Shown here piece by piece: positions 7,839 to 16,562 of a stretch of DNA of 64,000 bases (position 1 is its first letter; every line of letters begins with the position of its first letter). This DNA comes from Antiquaquibacter oligotrophicus. GTDB taxonomy: Bacteria; Actinomycetota; Actinomycetes; Actinomycetales; Microbacteriaceae. A model generated the notes under the pieces. That model did not search any database. It saw nothing but the letters and a program-made list of their open reading frames with translations, and was not told the origin of the DNA. The stretch lies in NCBI RefSeq assembly GCF_020535405.1, contig NZ_CP085036.1, positions 1,054,001-1,118,000 of the forward strand, in the 5' to 3' direction. The position numbers were made by a program, and so were the translations under genes.

Positions 7839-8645
7839 ATGGCATTCAACAACCCCGCTTTCCGCAACGAGGCGTTCACATCGCAGGGCGCCGTCGCCGC
7901 CGCGCAGGACATCTCGGCGCAGCAGCTCGACGAGATCTACAACCGTCCCTCTGCTGAGCCTCAGGGCGAGGTCATGACGGTCGAGAACACAATCCAGAAG
8001 ACCGTCTTCAGCTTCGCGGTGCTGCTTGTTGGCGCCGTCGTCGGATGGTTCACCGCCGAGGCAGTGCCGTTCCTGTGGATCGGTGCCGGCCTTGTCGGCT
8101 TTGTGCTCGCCCTCGTCAACATTTTCAAGAAGGAGCCGTCGCCGGCCCTCATCCTCGCGTACTCCGCGGTTCAGGGTGTTTTTGTCGGTGGCATCTCCGC
8201 CTTCTACAACGCGGCATTCGACGGTGTGGTGCTCCAGGCCGTCATCGCCACGTTCGTTGTGGTCGGTGTGACCTTGGCCCTCTTCGCGAGTGGCAAGATC
8301 CGGGCATCCAAGCGCGCCACCAAGATCTTCCTCATCGCGATGATCGGTTACGCACTGTTCTCGGTCGTCAACCTGTTCATCATGCTCTTCGGCGGAGCTG
8401 GCGGTAACCCGTGGGGGCTGCGCGGTGACTTCACGATCGCGGGCATCCCGCTCGGGCTGATCCTGGGTGTGCTCGTGGTGATCCTCGCCGCGTACTCGCT
8501 CGTGCTCGACTTCGACTTCATCCAGAAGGGTGCACGCAACAAGGCTCCGGCCAAGTACGGCTGGACCGGTGCGTTCGGCATCATGGTCACCGTCATCTGG
8601 CTGTACCTCGAGCTGCTGCGCATGTTCGCCATCGCGCGCAACTAG
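7839..8645 (+). CDS. Bax inhibitor-1/YccA family membrane protein
   Basis: A 268-residue integral membrane protein of the BI-1/YccA (TMBIM) family. An N-terminal cytoplasmic segment of about 50 residues, rich in Phe, Asn and Ala (MAFNNPAFRNEAF), precedes about seven transmembrane helices. Family members act as pH-sensitive calcium leak channels or modulate membrane proteases; the role in actinobacteria is not established. GAGGAG lies 5 bases before the ATG. The longer frame starting at 7458 only covers the neighbouring gene. A 20-bp hairpin terminator follows 7 bases after the stop. Confidence 0.9.
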   Translation: MAFNNPAFRNEAFTSQGAVAAAQDISAQQLDEIYNRPSAEPQGEVMTVENTIQKTVFSFAVLLVGAVVGWFTAEAVPFLWIGAGLVGFVLALVNIFKKEPSPALILAYSAVQGVFVGGISAFYNAAFDGVVLQAVIATFVVVGVTLALFASGKIRASKRATKIFLIAMIGYALFSVVNLFIMLFGGAGGNPWGLRGDFTIAGIPLGLILGVLVVILAAYSLVLDFDFIQKGARNKAPAKYGWTGAFGIMVTVIWLYLELLRMFAIARN

Positions 8646-8652
8646 CCACCAC

Positions 8653-8694
8653 AACGACGAAGGGCCGCCCCCCTGGGGGCGGCCCTTCGTCGTT
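8653..8694 (+). terminator. Terminator after the BI-1 gene
   Basis: A perfect 20-bp stem with arms 8653-8672 and 8675-8694 and a 2-base centre, directly after the BI-1 stop. It has no long T-tract and is nearly symmetric, so it could act in both directions between the convergent BI-1 and guaA genes. Confidence 0.8.
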
Positions 8695-8737
8695 GCACCG
8701 CCGAGCGCTAGCGGTTTTCAGCCCCAGTACTGAGCGC

Positions 8738-8819
8738 TTGCGGACTGGGCCTTTTCGGTGAGGCTCGGGTGTGGCGGGCGTCTACGGGCGGAGCCTCACC
8801 GAAAAGGCCCGGTCCGCAA
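8738..8819. repeat. 29-bp inverted repeat between convergent genes
   Basis: Arms 8738-8766 and 8791-8819 are complementary over 29 positions, with one T-G wobble, around a 24-base loop. It sits 10 bp from the guaA stop, after a separate perfect terminator for the BI-1 gene. It may be the guaA terminator, but the arms are unusually long and contain the run CTTTT inside the stem. Two near-identical dodecamers, GAGCGCTAGCGG (8703-8714) and GAGCGCTTGCGG (8732-8743), lie just before or within it. Confidence 0.75.
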
Positions 8820-8828
8820 ACGCGGACC

Positions 8829-10403
8829 TCACTCCCATTCGATGGTCCCCGGGGGCTTCGACGTGACGTCGAGCACGACCCGGTTGACGCCGGGCACCTC
8901 ATTGGTGATGCGGTTGGAGATGCGGGCGAGCACGTCGTACGGCAGGCGTGTCCAGTCGGCGGTCATCGCATCCTCGGATGACACGGGCCGAAGCACGATC
9001 GGGTGACCGTAGGTCCGCCCGTCCCCCTGCACTCCCACCGATCGCACGTCGGCGAGCAGCACGACGGGGCACTGCCAGATCTCCCCGTCGAGGCCCGCGG
9101 CGGTCAGCTCGGCGCGCGCGATGGCGTCGGCCGAGCGGAGCAGATCGAGACGATCACGGGTGACCTCGCCCACGATGCGGATGCCGAGGCCTGGCCCCGG
9201 AAAGGGCTGCCGCGACACGATCATCTCGGGAAGTCCGAGTTCACGGCCGATGGCACGGACCTCGTCTTTGAAGAGGGTGCGCAGCGGCTCGACGAGTTCG
9301 AACTGAAGGTCTTCGGGCAGGCCTCCCACATTGTGGTGGCTCTTGATGTTGGCCGTGCCCGTGCCGCCACCGGATTCGACGACGTCCGGGTAGAGGGTGC
9401 CTTGTACGAGGAACTTGATCTGCTCCCCTTCGCCCTGCGCCTCGAGGACGAGTGCTTCTGCGGCGTTCTCGAAACTGCGGATGAATTCGCGGCCAATGAT
9501 CTTGCGCTTCTGCTCCGGGTCGGTCACGCCGGCGAGCGCGTCAAGGAACTGGTCCCGGGCATCCACGGTGACGAGGCGAACACCCGTGGAGGCGACGTAG
9601 TCCTCCTCGACCTGGCGCCGCTCGTCCTGACGGAGCAGTCCGTGGTCGACGAAGATGCAGACGAGCTGGTCGCCCACCGCCTTGTGCACGATCGCCGCTG
9701 CCACGGCGGAGTCGACTCCACCGGACAGCCCGCAGATCACGCGCCCCGTGCCGACCTGCTCGCGAATGCGGGCGACCTGCTCTTCGATGACGTTCGCACT
9801 GTTCCAGTCGGCCGGGATGCCCGCCGCCGTGTGGAGGAAGTTCTCGATGACGCGCTGGCCGTACTCCGAGTGCTTCACTTCGGGGTGCCACTGAACGCCA
9901 TACATCCGTCGCTCGTCGGAGGCGAACGCCGCTACCGGGGTGGAATCCGACGACGCGAGGACCTCGAAGCCTTCCGGTGCTTTGGACACCGAATCGCCGT
10001 GGCTCATCCACGCGGTCTGCTGCCCGGGCTGGCCGCCGAGCAGGCTGCTGTCGCCGGGCGCGAGGGTCACCTCGGTCGCGCCGTATTCGCGAAGACCGGT
10101 GTTGGCGACTTCCCCGCCGAGCTGCTGCGCCATGACCTGGAATCCGTAGCAGATGCCGAGCACGGGCACACCGAGTTCGAGGATCCCCGGGTCGAGAGTC
10201 GGCGAGCCCGGCTCGTACACACTCGATGGTCCGCCGCTGAGCACAATGCCGGCCGGCTTCTTCTCGGCGACCTCTGCCGCGGTGATCGTGTGCGGCACGA
10301 TCTCGCTGTAGACGCTCGCCTCGCGCACGCGGCGCGCGATCAGTTGCGCGTACTGCGCGCCGAAGTCGACGACGAGAACGGGCCGTGCATCGGTGTCGGT
10401 CAT
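8829..10403 (-). CDS. guaA: GMP synthase (glutamine-hydrolysing)
   Basis: Converts XMP to GMP using glutamine and ATP in the cytoplasm. The 524 residues carry both domains. The N-terminal class-I glutamine amidotransferase has Cys85 in GICYGFQ and a QWHPEV His/Glu pair. The ATP-pyrophosphatase domain has the SGGVDSA loop, and a C-terminal dimerisation domain ends in KPPGTIEWE. The ATG at 10403 overlaps the stop of the DUF3817 gene (ATGA), giving translational coupling; the frame upstream of it is an artefact. It closes a block of minus-strand genes. guaB and guaB3 lie 5-12 kb away. Confidence 0.97.
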   Translation of the reverse strand: MTDTDARPVLVVDFGAQYAQLIARRVREASVYSEIVPHTITAAEVAEKKPAGIVLSGGPSSVYEPGSPTLDPGILELGVPVLGICYGFQVMAQQLGGEVANTGLREYGATEVTLAPGDSSLLGGQPGQQTAWMSHGDSVSKAPEGFEVLASSDSTPVAAFASDERRMYGVQWHPEVKHSEYGQRVIENFLHTAAGIPADWNSANVIEEQVARIREQVGTGRVICGLSGGVDSAVAAAIVHKAVGDQLVCIFVDHGLLRQDERRQVEEDYVASTGVRLVTVDARDQFLDALAGVTDPEQKRKIIGREFIRSFENAAEALVLEAQGEGEQIKFLVQGTLYPDVVESGGGTGTANIKSHHNVGGLPEDLQFELVEPLRTLFKDEVRAIGRELGLPEMIVSRQPFPGPGLGIRIVGEVTRDRLDLLRSADAIARAELTAAGLDGEIWQCPVVLLADVRSVGVQGDGRTYGHPIVLRPVSSEDAMTADWTRLPYDVLARISNRITNEVPGVNRVVLDVTSKPPGTIEWE

Positions 10404-10825
10404 GCTGGCACTCCTGCCGGTTGGATGCGGGCGATGGCGGCCTCGACGTCGCGGGGCACGCGACGCTCGAGGAAGAACGAGAGCAGCGGGATGATTCCGC
10501 CGAGGGCGATGAAGAGGAAACGCCCGAACGAGAAGCGGATGTAGCGCCAGAGCAGGAAGTCGCACGCGAGGTAGAGCACGTAGAGCCAGCCGTGGACGAT
10601 GAGGATGAACGTCGACAGGTTGATGGCGGTGATCTGTTCCTTCGGCGTGAGCGTGAGGAAGCCGTAGGGTCCACCCAGTTCGATGTCGACCCCGAACCCG
10701 TAGCGCAGCACCATCATGAGGCACAGCAGGAGCAGGAAGGTGCCGGTGATCACCGACGAGACCTTGTACACGGAGACCGTGCGTCGGATTCGGGGGACGT
10801 CGGCAGGCCGTGGACCTTGGGGCAT
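10400..10825 (-). CDS. DUF3817 integral membrane protein
   Basis: A 141-residue protein with three or four hydrophobic helices (about 22-42, 70-90 and 100-118) and the DUF3817 signature around [16 protein letters not shown]. The function is not established. In actinobacteria this family is often found next to guaA, and here the stop overlaps the guaA start by 4 bases. The ATG at 10825 lies 4 bases after the SURF1 stop, so the three genes look co-transcribed. Confidence 0.85.
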   Translation of the reverse strand: MPQGPRPADVPRIRRTVSVYKVSSVITGTFLLLLCLMMVLRYGFGVDIELGGPYGFLTLTPKEQITAINLSTFILIVHGWLYVLYLACDFLLWRYIRFSFGRFLFIALGGIIPLLSFFLERRVPRDVEAAIARIQPAGVPA

Positions 10826-10829
10826 ATGC

Positions 10830-11603
10830 CTATTCTACGGGCGCGTCAGCGGCGGTCTCTTCGGCTATCTCATCCTCCACCGCGTCGCGTACGAGCCGGT
10901 ACCAGAGGAAGACGGCGAAGCCAGCGAAGATCACCCACTCGACGGCGTAGAACACGTTGAGGAGGTTGAGCGAGACCTCGGTGTTGGGCGGCGGTGCGTC
11001 GATCACCTCGAGCCCAGCGGGTGCGTCCTCGAGGGCGAGGTAGCCCGCGTAGACGCCGTCGGGCTCCGTCGTCCACAGGTTGATCAGTTCGGAGACGGCG
11101 AGCGCGCTGCGTACTCCGGCCTCGAAGTCCGACTGCTGGGGCGATTCGCTCGGCAGGTACCTTCCGGGGAGGGTGCCCTCCGGTGCGCTTTCGCGCAGGA
11201 GGTCGATGGCGGATGCCGCGGCATCCGCGCTCTCGGTCCACCCGAGTGCGACGGTGAGGCTCGCGCCGTCCTCCGTGACCGCGTGACCGACCACCCAGTA
11301 CCCGGCGTCGCTGTGATTGGTGCGCCCCGAGAGCACGACGTAGTCGTCCGGGAGGAGAGCGGCGTTGACGGTGACCCGTTGCCCGATCGCCGTTGAGGTC
11401 ATGGGCTGCTGCGGCTCGGCAATGGTGGTGAGGGGCACCACCGTCTCGGTCTGCTCCTCGGTGACCTCACCGCCCTCAAAGCTGCGCTCGAGCTGCCACT
11501 GACCCAGGGCTGCGAACGACGCGGCGATGCCGAGGGCGAGCGCGAGGGCCGCGAGCCATTTTGGCCTGCGCGCGGTGCGCCAAAAACGTGCGGAGATGCT
11601 CAA
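10830..11603 (-). CDS. SURF1 family protein
   Basis: A 257-residue SURF1-like membrane protein, associated with assembly of haem-copper cytochrome c oxidase. Topology fits the family: one helix near the N-terminus (about 17-36, followed by LGQWQLER), a large external domain, and a second helix near the C-terminus (about 215-238). The C-terminal tail is acidic. The TTG start overlaps the TGA of the antiporter gene (TTGA), so expression is probably coupled to the antiporter, an unusual pairing. No oxidase genes are in the window. Confidence 0.88.
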   Translation of the reverse strand: MSISARFWRTARRPKWLAALALALGIAASFAALGQWQLERSFEGGEVTEEQTETVVPLTTIAEPQQPMTSTAIGQRVTVNAALLPDDYVVLSGRTNHSDAGYWVVGHAVTEDGASLTVALGWTESADAAASAIDLLRESAPEGTLPGRYLPSESPQQSDFEAGVRSALAVSELINLWTTEPDGVYAGYLALEDAPAGLEVIDAPPPNTEVSLNLLNVFYAVEWVIFAGFAVFLWYRLVRDAVEDEIAEETAADAPVE

Positions 11604-13003
11604 TACTCTGGGTCCCTCTTGCGTTCGACGACAACGTCGGACTGCTCGGCAGCCTGCGTCGCGATGGATTCGGTGACGGGGCCGGGTCGCTCTGGCGGGT
11701 CCTCGGCGATGATGTCGAGGGTGTCCGGGGCGAGGGCGTCACCGGAGGTTTCGTTGTCGTCGGCGGTGACGGCCTCGACGAGCGCGATCGTTTCGTCGCG
11801 CATCCGGTCCCGTCCGTCCACGGCCGCCACTTTGGTGCGGGTCGGGCGAAGGATGAGCGCACCGATGCGCTCCGAGTTCACGGCAAGCACGGGCCCGATG
11901 ATGGACATCGATAGAACGTACAAACCGGCGAACGGCACGAGGCGCGGATCGAGCCCCGCCGAGAGGGACAGCGTCGCGAGGATGAGCGCGAACTCCCCAC
12001 GGTTCTGCAAAATCACGGTCGTGTTGATGCCGGCTTGCGGTCCCAGTCCGTTGAGCCAGGCGACAAATTGTCCAGCGAGCACGTTGAGCACGATCGTCAT
12101 GGCGACCGCCGCGGCCACCGGTACGAGCACCTGACCGAATTCGGCGACGTTGAGTGCCAGCCCGAAGTTGAGGAAAAAGAAGGCGCCGAACACGTCGCGC
12201 AGCGGAAGGGCGATCTGCTCGATGCGTGCGCGGTAGCGTGTCGCCCCCAGCACGAGGCCGATGAGGAAGGCACCAATCGCGTCGGTTACTCCGAGCAGTT
12301 CCCCGATGCCGCCGAAGGCGACGGCGAGTCCGAAGAACAGGATGGTGAAGAGTTCGTCGTCTTTCGTCTTGAACAGCTTCGAGACGAATCGGCCACCCCA
12401 GCGCGCGATGCTGAACATCACCACGAGGAAGAGGAAGGCAACGCCCAGTTGCAGCACGACCGGCCACACCTCGGTTTGGCCGCTCAGCACGACACCCACG
12501 ATGGCGAGGTAGATGGCGATGAAGATGTCCTCGACGACGGTCACCCCGAGGATCGTGGGGGTCTCCTTGTTCGGTAGTCGCCCGAGTTCGATGAGCAGTT
12601 TCGTCACGATCGCGCTCGACGAGGTCGCCGTCATCCCGGCGATGATGAGGGCTTCGCGTGTGCCCCACCCCACCATGAAGCCGAAGACGAAGCCGACACC
12701 GATGTTGACGAGGATGTAGGAGCCTCCGGAGATCAGCAGCTTTCCGGCGTTGCCGAAGAACTCCTCCTGGTCGAACTCGAGACCGAGGTTGAACAGGAGC
12801 AGGATGAGGCCAAACACCGCGATGAGTTCGACGTTGTGTGCGTCGAAGCTCAGCGGGAACCAGCCGGTGTACGGACTCGCCAGGAGCCCAACGACCATGT
12901 AAACCGGGATAGCCGGTAGCCCGACCAGTTTGCCCAGGCGACCGAGTACGTAGGCGATGAGGAACAGGATGCCGAGAACAAGAAGCTCTTCGCCGAGGTG
13001 CAC
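11600..13003 (-). CDS. CPA2 cation:proton antiporter (KhtU/KefB-like)
   Basis: A 467-residue membrane antiporter of the monovalent cation:proton antiporter-2 family, with about twelve to thirteen helices in residues 1-390 and a hydrophilic C-terminal tail of about 80 residues rich in Asp, Glu and Thr. It lacks the TrkA-N domain of KefB/C. Instead it is paired with the separate TrkA-C protein encoded just upstream (stop and start 2 bp apart), as in the Bacillus KhtT-KhtU potassium/proton antiporter. The GTG start follows GGAGGGTAG. Likely role: potassium efflux and pH homeostasis. Substrate assignment is inferred from this gene arrangement. Confidence 0.9.
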   Translation of the reverse strand: MHLGEELLVLGILFLIAYVLGRLGKLVGLPAIPVYMVVGLLASPYTGWFPLSFDAHNVELIAVFGLILLLFNLGLEFDQEEFFGNAGKLLISGGSYILVNIGVGFVFGFMVGWGTREALIIAGMTATSSSAIVTKLLIELGRLPNKETPTILGVTVVEDIFIAIYLAIVGVVLSGQTEVWPVVLQLGVAFLFLVVMFSIARWGGRFVSKLFKTKDDELFTILFFGLAVAFGGIGELLGVTDAIGAFLIGLVLGATRYRARIEQIALPLRDVFGAFFFLNFGLALNVAEFGQVLVPVAAAVAMTIVLNVLAGQFVAWLNGLGPQAGINTTVILQNRGEFALILATLSLSAGLDPRLVPFAGLYVLSMSIIGPVLAVNSERIGALILRPTRTKVAAVDGRDRMRDETIALVEAVTADDNETSGDALAPDTLDIIAEDPPERPGPVTESIATQAAEQSDVVVERKRDPEY

Positions 13004-13005
13004 TC

Positions 13006-13536
13006 CTACCCTCCCGGCGGCGCTTCTGCCGCTGCCCGCGGGGCGAGCTCACCCGAACGGTAGAACGCGAACGCTTTCGCCACCTTCTCTGGGCTGCCTG
13101 CGACAACGAGGGTGTCTCCGGGGAAGACCGTGAAGTCGTCGGACGGCGCAGGGTTTGCCGAGTCACCGCGCACGACGGCGACAACCGTGAGTCCGATCAC
13201 GCCGCGGCCGGCGAGTGAGCCGAGCTTCTGACCCGCTATGTGGTCGTCGTAGTCGACGGGGAACCAGTCGATGGAGAGCCCAGGAATGGACTCGAGGCTC
13301 GAGAGCGATTCGGTGATCCGTGTGCCGCCGAGGAGTTCGGCGAGTGTGTGTGCCTCATCCTCGTCGAGGCGCAGCGACACCTTTTTGACGTCGGCGCCGT
13401 CCTCGTCGTCGGAGAAGGTGATGAGATCACTCGGGCCGGAGCGGTGGGTGATGACGCCAACCTTGCCGCCGTCATCGGTGACGAAGGTGTGCAGCACACC
13501 GACGCCGGGAAGTTTGACCCGTCGAACGTCAACCAT
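13006..13536 (-). CDS. TrkA-C domain regulator of the antiporter (KhtT-like)
   Basis: A 176-residue cytoplasmic protein. The N-terminal part (about 1-75) matches the region found before the RCK_C domain in KhtT-type proteins. A TrkA-C domain follows at about 88-160 (GLTVVAVVRG, then FPGDTLVVAGSPEKV). Such proteins gate the partner antiporter in response to nucleotides or ions. The ATG follows CAGGGAGGGC. It is the first gene of a run continuing through the antiporter, SURF1, DUF3817 and guaA. Partner assignment is strong by context; the ligand is unknown. Confidence 0.87.
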   Translation of the reverse strand: MVDVRRVKLPGVGVLHTFVTDDGGKVGVITHRSGPSDLITFSDDEDGADVKKVSLRLDEDEAHTLAELLGGTRITESLSSLESIPGLSIDWFPVDYDDHIAGQKLGSLAGRGVIGLTVVAVVRGDSANPAPSDDFTVFPGDTLVVAGSPEKVAKAFAFYRSGELAPRAAAEAPPGG

Positions 13537-13587
13537 GGATGCCCTCCCTGTCGTTCGCAGGACATCAAGTCTAAGCCGAGCTGCCCG

Positions 13588-15303
13588 CTAGACCTCCGGC
13601 GCCTCGAGGCGAACGCGGTCCGCCGATGCGTCGTCGGGCTGCAACTGGCTCGCGCGCTCGGCATCGACGCGGCGAAGGTAGTGCTCAACTTCGCTGTCGA
13701 TTCGATCCTGATCCCAGCCGAGCGTCTCGCCCATGAGTGCAGCGGCAACGGGCGCGGCAGAGACGCCACGATCCCACGCCTCGATCGAGATCCGCGTGCG
13801 CCGCGCGAGCACGTCGTCGAGGTGCAGCGCGCCCTCGTGACTTGCGGCGTAGACGACTTCGGCGGCGAGGTAGTCGTCGGCTCCGGGCAGAGGCTCCTGC
13901 AGCTCGGGGCGCTCCCGAATGAGGTCGAGGAGTTCATCCGTCATCACGCCGTACCGGTTGAGGAGGTGCTCGATGCGCACGCGGTGCACGCCGAATGCCC
14001 TCGCGAGTTTGCTGCGCTTGTTCCACGCGGCGCGATAGCCCTCGGCACCGAGGAGTGCGACGTCTTCGGTAATGCTCTCCGAGTATTTGCCGTCGAGAGC
14101 GGCGACCGCCTCGTCGATGGCGTCCTTGGCCATGATCCGGTACGTCGTCCATTTGCCGCCGGCGACCACCACGAGCCCCGGAACGCTGTGCGCCACGATG
14201 TGCTCGCGACTGAGTTTCGAGGTCTCCTCCGACTCGCCCGCGAGAAGTGGGCGGAGTCCCGCGAAAACACCCTCGACGTCGTCACGCGTCAGCGGAACGG
14301 TGAGGATGCGATTCACGTGCTCGAGAAGGTAATCGATGTCGGCGGCCGTCGCCGCGGGGTGGGCCTTGTCGAGGTTCCAGTCGGTGTCCGTTGTGCCGAT
14401 CAGCCAGTGACGGCCCCACGGGATAACGAAGAGCACACTCTTCTCCGTGCGCAGCAGCACACCGAGCTTGGATTGGAAGCGGTCCCGCGGCACGACAAGG
14501 TGGACGCCCTTCGATGCGCGCACCTTGAACTGTCCGCGTTCGCCGACCATCGCCTGCGTGTCATCTGTCCACACACCCGTCGCGTTGACAACCTGGCGCG
14601 CGCGAATCTCGAACGTCTCGCCCGTCTCACGGTCTTTCGCGGTGACCCCGACAACCCGCTCCCCCACCTTGAGGAACCCCTCGACGCGCACGCGACTTGC
14701 CACGTGCGCTCCGTAGAAACTCGCCGTGCGAGCGAGATTGGCGACGTACCGCGCGTCGTCGACCTGGGCGTCGTAGTACGCGAGCCCGCCCCGGAAGGCG
14801 TCGTGGCGCAGGCTCGGAATCGCACGCTGCAGCTGACGCTTGGTGAGGTGACGATGGTGCGGCACGCCCGGCGGGCGACCGCCCGTATAGCTGAACAGGT
14901 CGTAGAGCAGCATCCCGGCACCGACGTAGAGCCGCTCGAAGACGGGTTTCGTGAGCGGGTACAGGAACCGCACGGGCTTCACGAGGTGCGGGGCGATTCG
15001 CTGCAACAGGAGACCGCGCTCGATGAGCGCTTCGCGCACGAGTCGGAAGTCGAGCTGCTCCAGATACCGGATGCCACCGTGCACAAGCTTCGACGAGCGA
15101 CTGCTGGTTCCGCTCGCCCAGTCTCTGGCCTCCACCATTCCGACACGCAGACCCCGTGTGGCGGCATCGAGGGCAGCACCGGCACCGACGATTCCGCCGC
15201 CGATCACGAGCACGTCGAGTTCTTTGCTCGAGAGTACGTCGAGCGCGGCGGCGCGCTCCTCCGGGCCCAGCTTGGTCGAACGGGTCACCGTGGTGCGCGA
15301 CAT
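13588..15303 (-). CDS. glpD: Glycerol-3-phosphate dehydrogenase/oxidase
   Basis: FAD-dependent enzyme oxidising glycerol-3-phosphate to dihydroxyacetone phosphate at the inner face of the membrane. It has 571 residues: an N-terminal Rossmann motif GGGIVGAG at 35-42, family motifs RSSKLVHGGIRYLEQ and NATGVW, and the C-terminal DAO_C helical domain. The start ATG lies 2 bp after the guaB3 stop, so the two are co-transcribed. Whether the electron acceptor is quinone or oxygen cannot be told. Confidence 0.93.
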   Translation of the reverse strand: MSRTTVTRSTKLGPEERAAALDVLSSKELDVLVIGGGIVGAGAALDAATRGLRVGMVEARDWASGTSSRSSKLVHGGIRYLEQLDFRLVREALIERGLLLQRIAPHLVKPVRFLYPLTKPVFERLYVGAGMLLYDLFSYTGGRPPGVPHHRHLTKRQLQRAIPSLRHDAFRGGLAYYDAQVDDARYVANLARTASFYGAHVASRVRVEGFLKVGERVVGVTAKDRETGETFEIRARQVVNATGVWTDDTQAMVGERGQFKVRASKGVHLVVPRDRFQSKLGVLLRTEKSVLFVIPWGRHWLIGTTDTDWNLDKAHPAATAADIDYLLEHVNRILTVPLTRDDVEGVFAGLRPLLAGESEETSKLSREHIVAHSVPGLVVVAGGKWTTYRIMAKDAIDEAVAALDGKYSESITEDVALLGAEGYRAAWNKRSKLARAFGVHRVRIEHLLNRYGVMTDELLDLIRERPELQEPLPGADDYLAAEVVYAASHEGALHLDDVLARRTRISIEAWDRGVSAAPVAAALMGETLGWDQDRIDSEVEHYLRRVDAERASQLQPDDASADRVRLEAPEV

Positions 15304-15305
15304 AG

Positions 15306-16427
15306 TTACCTCGAGCTGTAGGGCGCGACGACAACCTCGACGCGCTGGAATTCCTTGAGGTCCGAGTAGCCGGTTGTTGCCATCGAACGACGCAGGGCGC
15401 CGATGAGGTTCACCTGACCGTCGGCGACGGACGACGGTCCGAACAGGATCTCGTCGAGCGGCGCGAGACTGCCGACCTGCACACGGTTGCCCCTCGGAAG
15501 CTCGGAGTGATGTGCTTCAGCACCCCAGTGCCAACCCCGGCCGGGAGCATCCGTCGCCCGCGCGAGCGTGCTACCGAGCATGACGGCATCCGCGCCTACG
15601 GCGATCGCCTTCACGATGTCGCCGCTCGTTCCCAGACCGCCGTCCGCGATGACGTGCACGTACCGGCCGCCTGATTCGTCCATGTAGTCGCGGCGAGCGC
15701 CAGCGACGTCGGCGACCGCGGTCGCCATGGGCGCGTGGATGCCGAGGCTCGCGCGCGTCGTCGATGCGGCGCCGCCCCCGAACCCGACGAGCACACCGGC
15801 AGCACCCGTGCGCATGAGGTGGAGCGCCGCCGTATAGGTTGCGGCACCGCCGACGACGACGGGTACGTCGAGTTCGTAGATGAACTTCTTGAGGTTGAGG
15901 GGTTCGACGGTTTTGGAGACGTGCTCGGCGCTCACCGTCGTACCGCGAATGACGAAGAGGTCGACGCCCGCGTCGACGACGGTCTTGTAGTGCTCCTGGG
16001 TGCGCTGCGGGCTGAGGGCTCCCGCCACCGGCACTCCGGATGCCCGGATCTCCGCGATTCGGGCCTTGATGAGCTCGGGCTTGATCGGTTCCGCGTAGAT
16101 GGCCTGCATCCGCGCGGTCGCCGCGGAGGCGTCGAGACCACTGATCTCCTCGAGGAGCGGCTCGGGGTTCTCGTAGCGGGTCCAGAGTCCTTCGAGGTCG
16201 AGCACACCGAGTCCACCGAGCTGACCCATACGAATGGCGGTCGCGGGGCTTACCACGGAGTCCATCGGTGCGGCGAGTACAGGGATGTCGAAGGTGTAGG
16301 CATCGATGGTCCAGCTGACCGAGACATCCTGCGGGTCGCGCGTGCGCCGGGAGGGCACCACGGCGATGTCGTCGAAGGCGTACACGCGGCGTGCGCGCTT
16401 GGCGCGCCCGATCTCGATGTCACTCAC
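15306..16427 (-). CDS. GuaB3, IMP dehydrogenase-related protein without CBS domains
   Basis: A 373-residue TIM-barrel protein of the GuaB3 group (IMPDH/GMP reductase superfamily), typical of actinobacteria. No CBS pair is present. The loop that carries the catalytic cysteine in IMPDH (GPGSICTTR in the guaB here) reads GFGGGAASTTR, so the position is Ser222. Ordinary IMPDH chemistry is therefore unlikely. GuaB3 proteins elsewhere have been linked to GMP reduction, but activity here is open. The start is GTG. It is the first gene of the guaB3-glpD pair and is separated from guaB by two sugar-related genes. Confidence 0.88.
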   Translation of the reverse strand: MSDIEIGRAKRARRVYAFDDIAVVPSRRTRDPQDVSVSWTIDAYTFDIPVLAAPMDSVVSPATAIRMGQLGGLGVLDLEGLWTRYENPEPLLEEISGLDASAATARMQAIYAEPIKPELIKARIAEIRASGVPVAGALSPQRTQEHYKTVVDAGVDLFVIRGTTVSAEHVSKTVEPLNLKKFIYELDVPVVVGGAATYTAALHLMRTGAAGVLVGFGGGAASTTRASLGIHAPMATAVADVAGARRDYMDESGGRYVHVIADGGLGTSGDIVKAIAVGADAVMLGSTLARATDAPGRGWHWGAEAHHSELPRGNRVQVGSLAPLDEILFGPSSVADGQVNLIGALRRSMATTGYSDLKEFQRVEVVVAPYSSR

Positions 16428-16472
16428 CCGACAAGCCTACCGGCGTCCCGTCCACAGGCCCTGCGAGCGCTT

Positions 16473-16501
16473 TTGAATGCACCTCAGAAGCGGCTTATGA
16501 T
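16473..16501 (+). promoter_or_regulatory. Sigma-70 type promoter of the rhamnan-synthesis-like gene
   Basis: TTGAAT and TATGAT are separated by exactly 17 bases. The in-frame ATGATG at 16497-16502 overlaps this -10 box, so it would lie upstream of the transcript. This decides the gene start in favour of the GTG at 16563. Confidence 0.6.
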
Positions 16502-16562
16502 GAGCGGGCATCAATACGAGAAGAAGTCGACATTAGGCGCGCCGGAAAGGACCAACGAGCCA

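Noticed and set aside
9003..10544. 513-residue plus-strand open frame
   Set aside because: Entirely antisense to guaA and DUF3817, whose proteins are unmistakable.
13240..15321. 693-residue plus-strand open frame
   Set aside because: Antisense to glpD and the KhtT-like gene; composition is typical of shadow frames.
15735..16562. Upstream part of the RgpF-like frame and ATG at 16497/16500
   Set aside because: Overlaps guaB3 in antisense, and the ATG pair is part of a consensus -10 box with a 17-base spaced -35, so it would not be transcribed.
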